NCBI RefSeq assembly: GCF_900094565.1 | Contig: NZ_FMAF01000040.1 | Location: 1 to 42,922, forward strand | Length of the DNA stretch: 42,922 nucleotides | Source of the DNA: Martinezella lusitana | GTDB taxonomy: Bacteria; Pseudomonadota; Alphaproteobacteria; Rhizobiales; Rhizobiaceae | Direction: 5' to 3' | Shown: piece by piece, positions 26,587 to 35,195 of the stretch | How the letters are laid out: the number at the start of each line of letters is the position of its first letter | Numbering within the stretch: the stretch's first letter is position 1 | The notes under the pieces: generated by a model | Seen by the model: only the letters and a program-made list of their open reading frames with translations | Database searches by the model: none | What the model was told of the DNA's origin: nothing | Position numbers and translations under genes: made by a program

Positions 26587-27385
26587 TGACGAGGTCCCCC
26601 GACTTCGCCGAAACACAGCTTGCATTTTCGCACTTGAGCCGTACCGTCCCGCTGGCGAGTAATCGTGCTCTTCCAAGAGGTCGGTCTTCTTGTCCCTATC
26701 CTGCTATCGTTGTAGGCTACCCGATCAAGCACCTGGTCCGAGAAAAACAGCAGAGACACAGCGCCTGAATTGATGATGCCGGCGGAAGTCAGAGAAAGTA
26801 CGCCGTCGTTAGAGATGAATACAAGGTCGGTCTCCTTCAAGATTTCAAGCTCGCGGGGAAAGTATTTTTCGAAGGGCACCCCAAACTCCCGTGCGAAGCG
26901 GGATAACAACACTCCGCTGCTTCGCAACGCAAACATTACTGTCCTGCCCATCAGATCGTCCTCTAACAGTGCGACACCTTTCCAAATCGGTTTATCGCCC
27001 GCTTCAACTCTAGTCAGATACCGATCAAAATCGGCCTCAATATAGAACTGGCGCTGGCTCATGGAGCCAAATCCGCTAACCCCAAACGGCACAAGATTAT
27101 TGTCGTTCCAGGAATCGTACTTGCAAGACTGTCGAAAGGAGTGCGATTGCGACGCCTTCGTCCATAGAAAATCGGCCCGTGACGATAGCCAAGCGCGGTG
27201 AGGATGTGCTCCGCCATAAAATGCATGATTATCCATTCCTTGGAGGGCAAGATGGGTCTTGCAATCGTGAGTCGTGGGAGTTCAACAAACCCATTTATTC
27301 CAGTCCCTTTAATTTTGCCGAGCGATCGCTTCGCTCCTACCTGGCAAGCAACTTCGTCGGCTCTCAACGGCGGGGCAAAGTTCAT
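26583..27385 (-). pseudogene. HemN/HemW-like radical-SAM protein, N-terminally truncated and frameshifted
   Basis: The frame 27236-26583 reads as the C-terminal half of coproporphyrinogen-oxidase-like radical-SAM proteins: LVPFGVSGFGSMSQRQFYIE, then LEDDLMGRTVMFALRSSGVL, then a winged-helix end (EFGVPFEKYFPREL... LSLTSAGIINSGAV). Further up, another frame (27385-27175) continues the family pattern with VELPRLTIARPILPS and AEHILTALGYRHG, so one frameshift lies near 27175. The CxxxCxxC Fe-S motif and N-terminal barrel are absent, so it should be inactive. Its stop overlaps the start of the PrnB-like/GNAT gene, showing they were operon partners. Confidence 0.5.
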
Positions 27386-27438
27386 ACCAATTTGTATTTT
27401 GGCGCTAAAAAATAGATTGTAGATTTCCTTTCAGTTAC

Positions 27439-28440
27439 TTAGCGAAAACATCGAGGAGGCCGGCTAAACAAGCCTATGTCCAAAATTCGCCAAAACAGCC
27501 ATAAATTGTCGGACACCGTCAAAGGCCGCTGAGCCTCATCGTCGGGGACGAGTTGATCGCCGAGCCATGCCGCGAGGTGGGCCCGGCCGAGATGAAGCAG
27601 ATCGTCGTTGAAGTCGCCGAGCTGCGGCCGCAACACCAAGGCGAGGATCCCGGACTCGCCTGCGCGCTGGCTGAGACGTTCGATGCAGTGCCGGCCGGCA
27701 GAGTCGGCATCGGCTGCGATGTAGAGGCGACGGCAGCCAAGCGGAAGTCCGGGCCGGCGAGGTGATTGGCCGAGGCGGCGGCGGCCACCGGCAGCGCCGG
27801 CATCACCACCTTAAGCGAAGCCATCGTCTCGAAGCCTCGCCGGCGGCCATGACCGGGACGGGCGCACCGGGCTGGTGGCCTAGCAAGATGCCGTTGCCAA
27901 GAATATCCCCCAGCGAGCGGCGTGGATCCGCGAGTTGCGCCTTGCCCTGACCCGAAGGATCAAGCCAGGTGCGCTGCAGGCCGCTGACAGCGGCAATTAG
28001 GGCAGGAAGAGTCTGCGTCTCGCCCGTAACGAGATCCCTGTAGTAGCAGCCGGGATGGAAGCGCAGCGCGCGCTCATGCGGGGAGAGCAGAATGCCGCGA
28101 CCGGCGAGGTATCGTTCGGCAGCGTGCCGGCGATCGGCTGAGACATGGCGAACAGTCTACGCGCGGCCTTCGGGGAGCCGCGTTTCGCCGCTGGCTGGCG
28201 CTGCGCGCCTGGGAGCTGGGGAGGTGGCAGCGGCATGGAGAGGAAGCGACGTGCTTCATCCGCGACTTCGCGGAAGTCGACCAGACCACAGCTTTCGCGG
28301 ATGACATCGAGCAGATCGCCAAATTCGGAGGTCGCCTCGGCTCGTCTCCACTGCATGATACGCTCGCATCACGACGCCCGCGAACATCAAAGCGGCACTG
28401 CCACCCAATCTGCCCTCGTACGCTGAAGTACGTGGGGCAC
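27439..28440 (-). pseudogene. Toprim-domain (DUF7146-type) plasmid/phage primase-like protein, frameshifted
   Basis: Three successive minus-strand frames join into one protein. The first has SEFGDLLDVIRESCGLVDFR, then EARRFLSMPLP, then AARRLFAMSQPIAGT. The second has AERYLAGRGILLSPHERALR, then FHPGCYYRDLVTGETQTLPA and RTWLDPSGQGKA. The third has the Toprim core RRLYIAADADSAGRHCIERL and then DFNDDLLHLGRAHLA. Frame changes are near 28110 and near 27750. Such proteins are common beside conjugation genes on rhizobial plasmids, which supports a plasmid origin. The 5' end is uncertain because the first residues are also out of frame. Confidence 0.7.
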
Positions 28441-28698
28441 ATTCGATGGCAACTTTTCAGTGACGAGCATGGAAGTGTGCATAGCCCTGAAGCCCAGAAG
28501 TGGCGCTACGAGCAGATGAAGGCCAATCTCGCGATCTCCGGCATGGAAGTGGATCCCGAGCTAGAAGCCATGACTGAGGCATGGGAAGCGAACGGTCAGG
28601 GGCCTGATTGCGCGTGCTGCACACTACCGACCGATCTCTTCGGAGAAGACCAAGATCAGGGCCATCTGCTGGGGACGGCCTTTTTCTTTGTCCGATGA
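28432..28698 (+). CDS. Short hypothetical protein, possibly antitoxin-like
   Basis: 88 residues from GTG 28432. The middle part, QKWRYEQMKANLAISGMEVD followed by PELEAMTEAWEANG, loosely resembles the helical motif of VbhA-type antitoxins of Fic toxins, but no Fic gene follows. A Cys pair (CACCTL) lies downstream. No good RBS is seen. The next plus-strand frame (28761-28885, MARDVEIYAQKPFSKLP...) is also unidentified. It may be a relic. Confidence 0.3.
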   Translation: MGHIRWQLFSDEHGSVHSPEAQKWRYEQMKANLAISGMEVDPELEAMTEAWEANGQGPDCACCTLPTDLFGEDQDQGHLLGTAFFFVR

Positions 28699-28934
28699 GT
28701 CGGAACCTTCGACGGTGATTCGTCTTGAGCCGCGAATCGCTTTTCGGAGGTATTGCGTCATGGCCCGAGATGTCGAAATTTATGCTCAGAAACCGTTCTC
28801 TAAACTCCCTGTCGATCTGCGGAAGGAAGTTCTGCAGAAGATCTCGAAGCGGCTCCATTACGTCGCCCTGCTTGCCCGGACGTGATGGACGATTTCGACC
28901 GAGACATGATGACCGAGTCCCGGCATTAAGGGCG

Positions 28935-29156
28935 TCAGGGCAGTCGCTTCAAGAGCCGAAGCCTGTTTCCCGGCGCAAACTCGATGATCTTGTCCTGCTC
29001 CAATGCGACGAGCACAGCCATGATCTCATCTTGCGTAAATCCTGCCGCGGTGAGTGGAACCCCGATGTCGAACAGGTTGATCATCATGTCGGGCTTCAGC
29101 TTCAGGGACCGAAGCTTATCCGTCAGGGCTATTTCGGTTTCTTCAAAGCGGCTCAT
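28935..29156 (-). CDS. Small hypothetical protein (73 aa)
   Basis: Charged protein (MSRFEETEIALTDKLRSLKL... AAGFTQDEIMAVLVALEQDK) with the look of a small winged-helix or helical adaptor fold. Start 29156 has AAGAAG 6-7 nt upstream. It is divergent from the Shedu-type pseudogene, 37 bp away. No family was recognised. Confidence 0.5.
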   Translation of the reverse strand: MSRFEETEIALTDKLRSLKLKPDMMINLFDIGVPLTAAGFTQDEIMAVLVALEQDKIIEFAPGNRLRLLKRLP

Positions 29157-29193
29157 ATCAGCTTCTTAACGCTTTTCCGGCTGGAATAGCACC

Positions 29194-29723
29194 ATGTCCA
29201 AGCCTCCGCGTTCGAAACCGCTCCTCCAAGACACTGACGGTCCGGCCCGGTCGAAGCCACTGCGTCGTCGCGATCCCGCACAGCCGAACCTTCTGCTCGA
29301 CCCCAACCGTGACAGGCCGACGGTCGACTATCTGATGAATTTCACCGAGTACTCAGTTCTTGTTGAAATCACACGCCGATATTCCAGCAACGCCGCGCCG
29401 GAAGGTCAGGGACTTGGAGATTCAGCGGCGAATTCATGGATGCCGTGTCCCAGGTTCTCGAACAGAAGGCAGGATGGTTCATTCAAGGCCAGACCGGCCA
29501 AAACTTCGACAAGACCGGCAATCGCCGCATGACCGCGAGGACGCGGGATCCCAAGGCGATCCTGGTGATTGGGCGGGGCCGCGATATCGAAGGCGATGGA
29601 ACCTCCCGTGACGCTGAGGTCAGACGCGACACATTCGAACTGTTTCGACGTTACACCCGGAACCTGGACATTGTCACCTTCGATGAATGGCTTGATCGAG
29701 CGAGATTTATTCCGAGAGACTGA
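29194..29723 (+). pseudogene. Shedu-type (SduA, DUF4263) nuclease domain, single frameshift
   Basis: The first frame gives LLLDPNRDRPTVDYLMNFTE followed by YSVLVEI. After a one-base loss near 29373, the second frame gives TPIFQQRRAGRSGTWRFSGE, then FMDAVSQVLEQKAGWFIQGQ, then DPKAILVIGRGRDIEGD, then RRDTFELFRRYTRNLDIVTF and the end. The expected join is LVEIKTP, the PD-(D/E)xK segment of DUF4263, so the frameshift falls on the catalytic Lys codon. Shedu is an anti-phage nuclease. About 175 residues means only the nuclease domain, without the usual long N-terminal part. It sits just upstream of the SLATT-RT pair. Confidence 0.65.
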
Positions 29724-30015
29724 GCCGAATGATGCCTCTCTTGTGACGGAGGAACTGGAACACCAAGGACGCCTCCCGCCTTTGCCGAACACGGCGAGGC
29801 GCTGCAAGCACAAGTCGTCAGCTAGTTGAAAAAAACTACAACTACAGTTAGATGGTTTGCGGTGCGGGCGGAGCGGGTAAAGCCGCTGGCTCAGCTTGCT
29901 GGGTTCTGGTCACAAAGGGGCGCGTTCTGCGCGTCGGCCTATGGCTACATTCGATTGAGTGTTTAGTTGCTTTGAGTTTTTGCGTCCGCACCACTTCAGT
30001 TCTTGCGAGAAAGAT

Positions 30016-30594
30016 ATGACGCGTCCTAGTCCGAGTACGATCAACGACACGATCTGGATAACGTCCCGAGTTCGAATGATCGCAGAGCGCAAAGCTCTGC
30101 GGAACCAAAACATTTCATACCTCGCGGTGACTTATTACTCTGTATTCTCAGTCATCCTTTCCATCTTCGAGTCCTTCTACAGCGTTCCGTACCCGGAACT
30201 CGGCAAGCTGAACCTGGCGTCGTCGGTGGTCGTGCTTGTGGCGTCTCTAGTCGCGGGCGGTTTCCGGATGGAGGCTCGGGCCGCTTCGTTTCGCGAGTGC
30301 TATCTCAAGCTGCAGAAGCTCTACGACGAAGATCTCCCGGATCAGGACAAGAAGCTTCGATATCGGGACATCCTACTCGACTTCCCAAATCATTCGAACC
30401 ACGATTACACGGACCTTCTCGTCAATCACATGCTCCTCGAAGGGAAGGAGCTTACCAATCACGGCAAGCCCCTAACATGGACGTGGTTCCAGTTCTTTTC
30501 GTTCTTCGGGCGGCGAATCCTTTACCGGTCGATCATCGCCGCATTATTTCTGGTTCCGGCGGCGTTCCTCATGTGGCCATTTCTTCACGGGTGA
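30016..30594 (+). CDS. SLATT-domain membrane protein paired with a reverse transcriptase
   Basis: 192 residues from ATG 30016 (GAGAAAG just upstream; the frame extends to 29959). It has two adjacent transmembrane helices (SYLAVTYYSVFSVILSIFES and LNLASSVVVLVASLVAGGF) followed by a charged cytoplasmic helix (FRMEARAASFRECYLKLQKLY), the SLATT pattern. A third hydrophobic segment ends the protein (SIIAALFLVPAAFLMWPF). SLATT proteins are predicted pore-forming effectors in nucleotide- or RT-dependent immunity. The stop abuts or overlaps the RT start, so it is one operon. The effector role is inferred from the family. Confidence 0.75.
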   Translation: MTRPSPSTINDTIWITSRVRMIAERKALRNQNISYLAVTYYSVFSVILSIFESFYSVPYPELGKLNLASSVVVLVASLVAGGFRMEARAASFRECYLKLQKLYDEDLPDQDKKLRYRDILLDFPNHSNHDYTDLLVNHMLLEGKELTNHGKPLTWTWFQFFSFFGRRILYRSIIAALFLVPAAFLMWPFLHG

Positions 30595-30599
30595 GGTTG

Positions 30600-31916
30600 A
30601 TGCAGGCCAAAGAAAAGTTCGACGAGCAGTTTGCAATCGGGAACCTGCAATCGATCTTCGATGAGCGAATTGCCGCATCCGGAACGATCGGAAAGGACGG
30701 TATCGACCCCGGAGCCTTTCAGAAGAACATCGATGCCGAGTTGGCGCTCATCAGGAAACGGGTGTATGCCGACTCCTATCGGTTCACGTCCTTCAAACAG
30801 CGCTTGATATCGAAGGGAGCGGGGAAGGCGCCGCGCGAGATCGCGATAGCGGGCGTTAGAGACCGGGTCACCCTGAGAGCCCTCACGAACGTGCTGATGC
30901 ACGTCTTTGATGACGCGAAGCTCCCTCCCGCCCACTTCATCGTGAAGGACCTGTTGGAGTTCGTGCGGCCGCTGGCAGACGATCACGTCTTTCTTCAACT
31001 GGATGTCCAGGACTTCTATCCGAGCCTCGACCATCAGCTCTTGCTAAAGCGGATCCGAACGCGAACCCGATACAGGTTCCTAACCTCTCTGGTGGACTCC
31101 GCAGTCAAGACGCCTACCGGCGACGGTAAGAAAGCGAACGGTGTCGGAGTTCCACAAGGACTCAGCGTGTCCAACATTCTCTCCTCGATATACATGATGC
31201 AGATCGACGAGAACGCCCACGACCGCTTCCAATATTATCGGTACGTCGATGACATACTGGTGGTCTGCAAGGCATCCGACGCCAAGCGGCACTTCCGATG
31301 GCTGAAAGGCAGGCTGTCAAAGGCGCAACTGACATGTCATCCGCTCGAAGAGGGCAGCAAGTCGAAGATCGTTCCGCTTTCGACCGGCGTCGACTATCTC
31401 GGGTACCACATCACGCCGAAGCTTGTGTCTGTGCGGAAAAGCTCCTACCGACGGATGATGACGACGATAATGTCGCTTATGACAAGCGCGAAGTATCGTG
31501 CAAACCACAAGCGCCTGCTGGCGAAGCTCAATCTCAAGATCACGGGGTGCATTCTTAACGACAAACGCTACGGCTGGATGTTCTTTTTCTCGATGACCCA
31601 GGACGTGAAGCAGCTCAAACGGCTCGACCGCTTCGCCGCCCGGCTGTGGAGGAAACTTGGCATGGCCGGGCAGGGGAAGCCAAAGACCTTCGTGAAGGCC
31701 TACCATGAGATTCGATTCAACATGGCGAAATCGAAATATATCCCACGGTTCGACGACTATTCCCTGGAAAAGAAAATGCAGTTGATCGCGGATCTCCAAG
31801 GGGTCGAGCTCGATAGCATCAAAGACTGGACGGAGGAAAAGATCAACAAGATGTTCTGGCGTCTGGTCCGGAGAGAGGTGAGCGAACTCGAGAAGGATCT
31901 TACACCTGTTAGCTAA
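30600..31916 (+). CDS. Defence-type reverse transcriptase (non-intron)
   Basis: 438 residues from ATG 30600. GTG 30591, overlapping the SLATT stop, is an alternative; the longer frame to 30297 overlaps the SLATT gene and is not real. RT motifs: FLQLDVQDFYPSLDHQLLLK (catalytic Asp, residues 135 on), GVGVPQGLSVSNILSSIYMM, YYRYVDDILVVCK (YVDD, 215-218), and GVDYLGYHIT. No maturase, HNH or integrase region follows, and the 140-residue C-terminus is helical. It is therefore not a group II intron RT but fits the UG/Abi-like defence RTs, supported by the SLATT partner and Shedu neighbour. No retron ncRNA was recognised by eye. Confidence 0.82.
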   Translation: MQAKEKFDEQFAIGNLQSIFDERIAASGTIGKDGIDPGAFQKNIDAELALIRKRVYADSYRFTSFKQRLISKGAGKAPREIAIAGVRDRVTLRALTNVLMHVFDDAKLPPAHFIVKDLLEFVRPLADDHVFLQLDVQDFYPSLDHQLLLKRIRTRTRYRFLTSLVDSAVKTPTGDGKKANGVGVPQGLSVSNILSSIYMMQIDENAHDRFQYYRYVDDILVVCKASDAKRHFRWLKGRLSKAQLTCHPLEEGSKSKIVPLSTGVDYLGYHITPKLVSVRKSSYRRMMTTIMSLMTSAKYRANHKRLLAKLNLKITGCILNDKRYGWMFFFSMTQDVKQLKRLDRFAARLWRKLGMAGQGKPKTFVKAYHEIRFNMAKSKYIPRFDDYSLEKKMQLIADLQGVELDSIKDWTEEKINKMFWRLVRREVSELEKDLTPVS

Positions 31917-32010
31917 TGCCAACGGACAAACGTTACGAACAAATCCAAAATGGCTCGGCCGTTCCATAATAGAACTTATCTGAGTTTCTGTTGTAGCGGC
32001 TATTTAGTAA

Positions 32011-32042
32011 TGCGACAGTTGGGCCAGTTAGAGATGCGACAG
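32011..32042 (+). repeat. Left inverted end of the ISNCY-type element
   Basis: Two GCGACAG boxes flanking CCAGTTAGA. Paired with 34470-34503 in inverted orientation, about three-quarters identical by eye. Confidence 0.55.
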
Positions 32043-32133
32043 TCTCGCCTCTCGACGCACTGGTCAAAGCCACCGTTGGGAGCAAGGATGACGATCTTCA
32101 GCCTGGTCGAGACCAGGAGCGGTCGGAGTCGTC

Positions 32134-33555
32134 ATGTCCTTTATGATCACCATGTCGCAGAAAGAATTACATCGCCTCGAAGTCATCCAGAAGATCCGTA
32201 ACCAACGCCTGAGCGTCGTACAGGCCGCCGAACTGCTCGACCTCAGTCGAAGTCAGGTCCACAGGCTGCTGCAGGCCTATGATCAGGATGGTCCGGCCGG
32301 CCTTGTTTCAAAGAAGCGATCACGACCAAGCAACCGGCGCCATAGCGAAGAGTTTCGCAATGCGGTGCTGGATCTGATCCGCGAACGCTATCTGGATTTC
32401 GGTCCGACGCTGGCACGCGAGAAGCTGCTCGAGTTGCACCGGATCTCGGTCGCCAAGGAGACGCTGCGGCAATGGATGACCGAGGCTGGTATCTGGATTT
32501 CGCGTCGTGAACGCAAGAAACGGGTTTTCCAACCACGCGGCCGGCGCGGCTGCTTTGGCGAACTGGTGCAGATCGACGGATCGCATCACTGGTGGTTCGA
32601 GAACCGCGGCCCCAAATGCGCCCTGCTCGTCTATATCGATGACGCCACCGGCAGGCTATTGCACCTGCGTTTCGCCGGATCGGAGAATACGTTCGACTAT
32701 CTGCATGCGACAAAGGATTATCTGCAGCAGTGGGGCAAGCCGTTGGCTTTCTACAGCGACAAACATGGTGTCTTTCGATCGACGCATCCGTCGAAGAAGG
32801 ACAGGACAAGCGGTCTGACGCAGTTCGGCCGGGCGCTTTATGAGCTCAACATCGATATCATCTGCGCCAACACCCCTCAGGCCAAGGGTCGGGTGGAACG
32901 TGCCAACCAGACATTGCAGGATCGGCTTGTGAAGGAATTACGGCTTCGCGGCATTGATACGATCGAAGCTGCCAATTCCTATGCGCCTGAGTTCATTGCG
33001 GATTTCAACACTCGCTTTGGCAAGCAACCACGCAATCCAAAGGACATGCACCGACCGCTGGCCAACCACGAGAACCTCGATGGTGCCATGTGCCGGAAGG
33101 AAGTCCGCACGCTGTCGCAATCTCTGACGCTACGCTACGACAAGATGTTGTTCATTCTCGATCCGACCGAGATTTCCAGGCCACTGGCTGGCCAGAAAGT
33201 GATCGTCTGCGACTATCCGGACGGTCGGCTCGAGATCATGCACGAGAGCTTTTCCCTGCCCTACAAGACCTTCGATACGTTGCGCTCGGTGCATCGTGCG
33301 GAGGTCGTCGACAACAAGCGGCTGGACGACATGCTGTCGATCGTCGCCGAGTTGCAAGCCGGCCGAGAACAGCAACGCAGCAAGAGTGGTCCCCGACGCA
33401 CCGGGCAGAAGGATCATATGTTTGGCATTCGGGACGGTAGCACAGCCAACGGCTATCAGAAGCGGGGACGCAAGCCGAGGACAGATTACATGAACGATCC
33501 GGCGGTGATTGCACGGCGAGAGAAAGCGTTATTGAGGCAACCAGCGGCGGAATAA
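32134..33555 (+). CDS. ISNCY-family transposase (integrase-like DDE)
   Basis: 473 residues from ATG 32134 with GGAG 5-6 nt upstream; ATG 32152 (MSQKELHRLEV) is an alternative. The N-terminal helix-turn-helix reads LSVVQAAELLDLSRSQVHRL. The catalytic core has Asp in GELVQIDGSHHWWFENRG, Asp in LAFYSDKHGVFRSTHP and Glu in KGRVERANQTLQDRLVKELR. A basic C-terminus (KRGRKPRTDYMNDP) ends it. All motifs are intact, so the element may be active. Confidence 0.9.
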   Translation: MSFMITMSQKELHRLEVIQKIRNQRLSVVQAAELLDLSRSQVHRLLQAYDQDGPAGLVSKKRSRPSNRRHSEEFRNAVLDLIRERYLDFGPTLAREKLLELHRISVAKETLRQWMTEAGIWISRRERKKRVFQPRGRRGCFGELVQIDGSHHWWFENRGPKCALLVYIDDATGRLLHLRFAGSENTFDYLHATKDYLQQWGKPLAFYSDKHGVFRSTHPSKKDRTSGLTQFGRALYELNIDIICANTPQAKGRVERANQTLQDRLVKELRLRGIDTIEAANSYAPEFIADFNTRFGKQPRNPKDMHRPLANHENLDGAMCRKEVRTLSQSLTLRYDKMLFILDPTEISRPLAGQKVIVCDYPDGRLEIMHESFSLPYKTFDTLRSVHRAEVVDNKRLDDMLSIVAELQAGREQQRSKSGPRRTGQKDHMFGIRDGSTANGYQKRGRKPRTDYMNDPAVIARREKALLRQPAAE

Positions 33556-33561
33556 AGATCG

Positions 33562-34299
33562 TCAGTGCACGCCGATGTCGCTTTGCGTATCCGATTCCAG
33601 CTGCAGGCATGCGGACCAAAGCGGTGTCTTGTGGAAGGATCCGTCCTGGAAGAGTGTGAGGCCCTCTCTTGCTTCATAGAGCAAGCCGAGCCAGCACAAG
33701 CGCCGTAAGACGCCATATTGGAGATCGGATTTCAACTCCCAGGCTTCTATGGTCATTTCGGTGTGTGACAGAGGCGCCAAGTCTGGATAGAGGATCTTCA
33801 CAACGTCCATTGGCGTGCAACCTTCCCTGGCCTTGATATTGAGAAGATTGAGGAACATGCGCCACCAGCGTAACCGCGCGCGGACCTTTTCTTCCCGCTC
33901 GGTGGCGTGGACATACGAATAGAGATAATCCGTGGCGACCACATCGAAGAAGGCTTGCGGATTCACCAGAAACTCCCGCCCGCGTCTGGTTGGCAGCAGC
34001 ACATCCTTTTTCCGGCGAAGAAGCTTCAGGTGGCGGGTCATGTCGCGCACGACCCAAAGCGGCGGCATGTCGCTTTCATTGAGCACCTTGTTCATGCTGT
34101 AGAGGTCCTCGGCTGTGAATCCGGGCCAGAGGAAGTGCACAGCGGCCCAATGCACGAACTTGCGGTTCATGGCGCCGGTCGCGGTCAATCCTATGCCACC
34201 CTCACCGTCAGCATAGGCAACCGAAAGAAGCATGCCGCGAAGAAGTGGTGACAGCGCGGCGATGTCGACGTCACCTTGCAGGTTGATTTCCGGAAGCAT
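33562..34299 (-). CDS. Passenger gene inside the ISNCY-type element, unknown function
   Basis: 245 residues from ATG 34299 (MLPEINLQGDVDIAAL); ATG 34332 is an alternative, and neither has a clear RBS. It converges on the transposase with only 6 nt between stops and lies inside the inverted ends, so it travels with the element. The sequence looks like a soluble helical protein with winged-helix-like segments (MTRHLKLLRRKKDVLLPTRR with GREFL, and LKSDLQYGVLRRLCWLGLLY). No enzyme motif or family was recognised. Confidence 0.65.
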   Translation of the reverse strand: MLPEINLQGDVDIAALSPLLRGMLLSVAYADGEGGIGLTATGAMNRKFVHWAAVHFLWPGFTAEDLYSMNKVLNESDMPPLWVVRDMTRHLKLLRRKKDVLLPTRRGREFLVNPQAFFDVVATDYLYSYVHATEREEKVRARLRWWRMFLNLLNIKAREGCTPMDVVKILYPDLAPLSHTEMTIEAWELKSDLQYGVLRRLCWLGLLYEAREGLTLFQDGSFHKTPLWSACLQLESDTQSDIGVH

Positions 34300-34469
34300 C
34301 GTGCGGCTTTGATCCCCAACTGCGCCATGCAAGTGCTAGCGAGTATCGAGCGGTAAAAGAACAATTGCCAGTGAGAAAGCTAAAGCCGAAGGGGAATGTT
34401 ATCACCCGCCCCCGCTCCGCCCTTTCAACCCGGCCCAGCCGGCCGGATCGGGGGCTGATTGTCAGAGCC

Positions 34470-34503
34470 AGTGTCGCATTTCTAACTGGCTGACAATGTC
34501 GCG
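34470..34503 (-). repeat. Right inverted end of the ISNCY-type element
   Basis: Complement of the left end pattern: TGTCGCATTTCTAACTGGC followed by a second TGTCGC box. Confidence 0.55.
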
Positions 34504-35195
34504 CGTCTAGCCAGCTTTGACATCTGTAACCTAATGGAATTATTATATAATCTTGTAAAACGGACTTATAAATGTTCCACAGCAAGAGATTTCATGTCCA
34601 AACAGGAACATAGCCTGTCCGCTGAAAAAGTCGCGCCCCCAGGGTGTCCCCACATCCGACAGCGTCGAAATGCCGTCATACCTGTGAGTTGAGACGCGAT
34701 CTTCAGAACAGGGGAGTTCTGAACTTTAGGATAGTCGGGCCTTTTTCGTGGAGCGGCTCTCTAACCTGCTTCGAGCCCTGCAGTTTCCGCTATCGGAATA
34801 GGTCAAAACCGCGAACAGGCTTGGGCCGCCTTTCATAATTGTACCGCTGTCGAAATATCTCTGGAACGAACGATCTCGTTTCCTCAGCACCGATTGGACG
34901 GTATTCAAACCTGATGGAAGAAAAGTGCAGGCTTCCACGCGATGGGACAATAATTCGCCCATTTTTGCCACTCCGATACGATAAACGAGAAAGCATGACC
35001 ACTCGGTTCGCGAAAGCGTATGAGGCGGCCAATGTTTGTCATGGACGGAACAAATAAAGAACAAACTCACTTATTGTCAAGTGCCTATGAGCCGAATGCT
35101 TAAGCTGGCATACGGCTTCACAGCCAGTAACGCGGTCGAAATTGCTTGGGATGGCACCATCCCAGGCAATTTCCTCGCATGAAGCAGGTACAATC
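34504..35195. other. Region without a recognised gene
   Basis: AT-richer stretch between the ISNCY end and the 1356-aa gene's stop. Small minus-strand frames (for example 34790-35032, ending RRPKPVRGFDLFR) and a plus-strand frame from ATG 34593 have no family resemblance or good RBS. Nothing could be supported. Confidence 0.4.

Larger units (their letters stand above)
32011..34503 (+). mobile_element. ISNCY-type insertion element with passenger gene, about 2.5 kb
   Basis: Imperfect inverted ends: 32011-32042 (GCGACA... GCCAGTTAGAGATGCGACAG) match the complement of 34470-34503 (GCGACA... GCCAGTTAGAAATGCGACAC) with spacing conserved. Between them lie the intact transposase and a convergent gene of unknown function. 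The repeated GCGACA and CCAGTTAGA boxes look like transposase-binding sites. The target duplication was not resolved, so outer limits may be off by a few bases. A truncated relative lies at 23965-24645. Confidence 0.6.

Noticed and set aside
30297..30599. Longer start for the defence reverse transcriptase (539 aa)
   Set aside because: The extension overlaps the SLATT gene in another frame and carries no RT motif; ATG 30600 or GTG 30591 at the SLATT stop fits operon coupling.
30600..31916. Retron or group II intron origin for this RT
   Set aside because: No msr/msd-like inverted structure was recognised upstream, and there is no domain V after the gene and no maturase region. The SLATT partner points to a defence RT instead.
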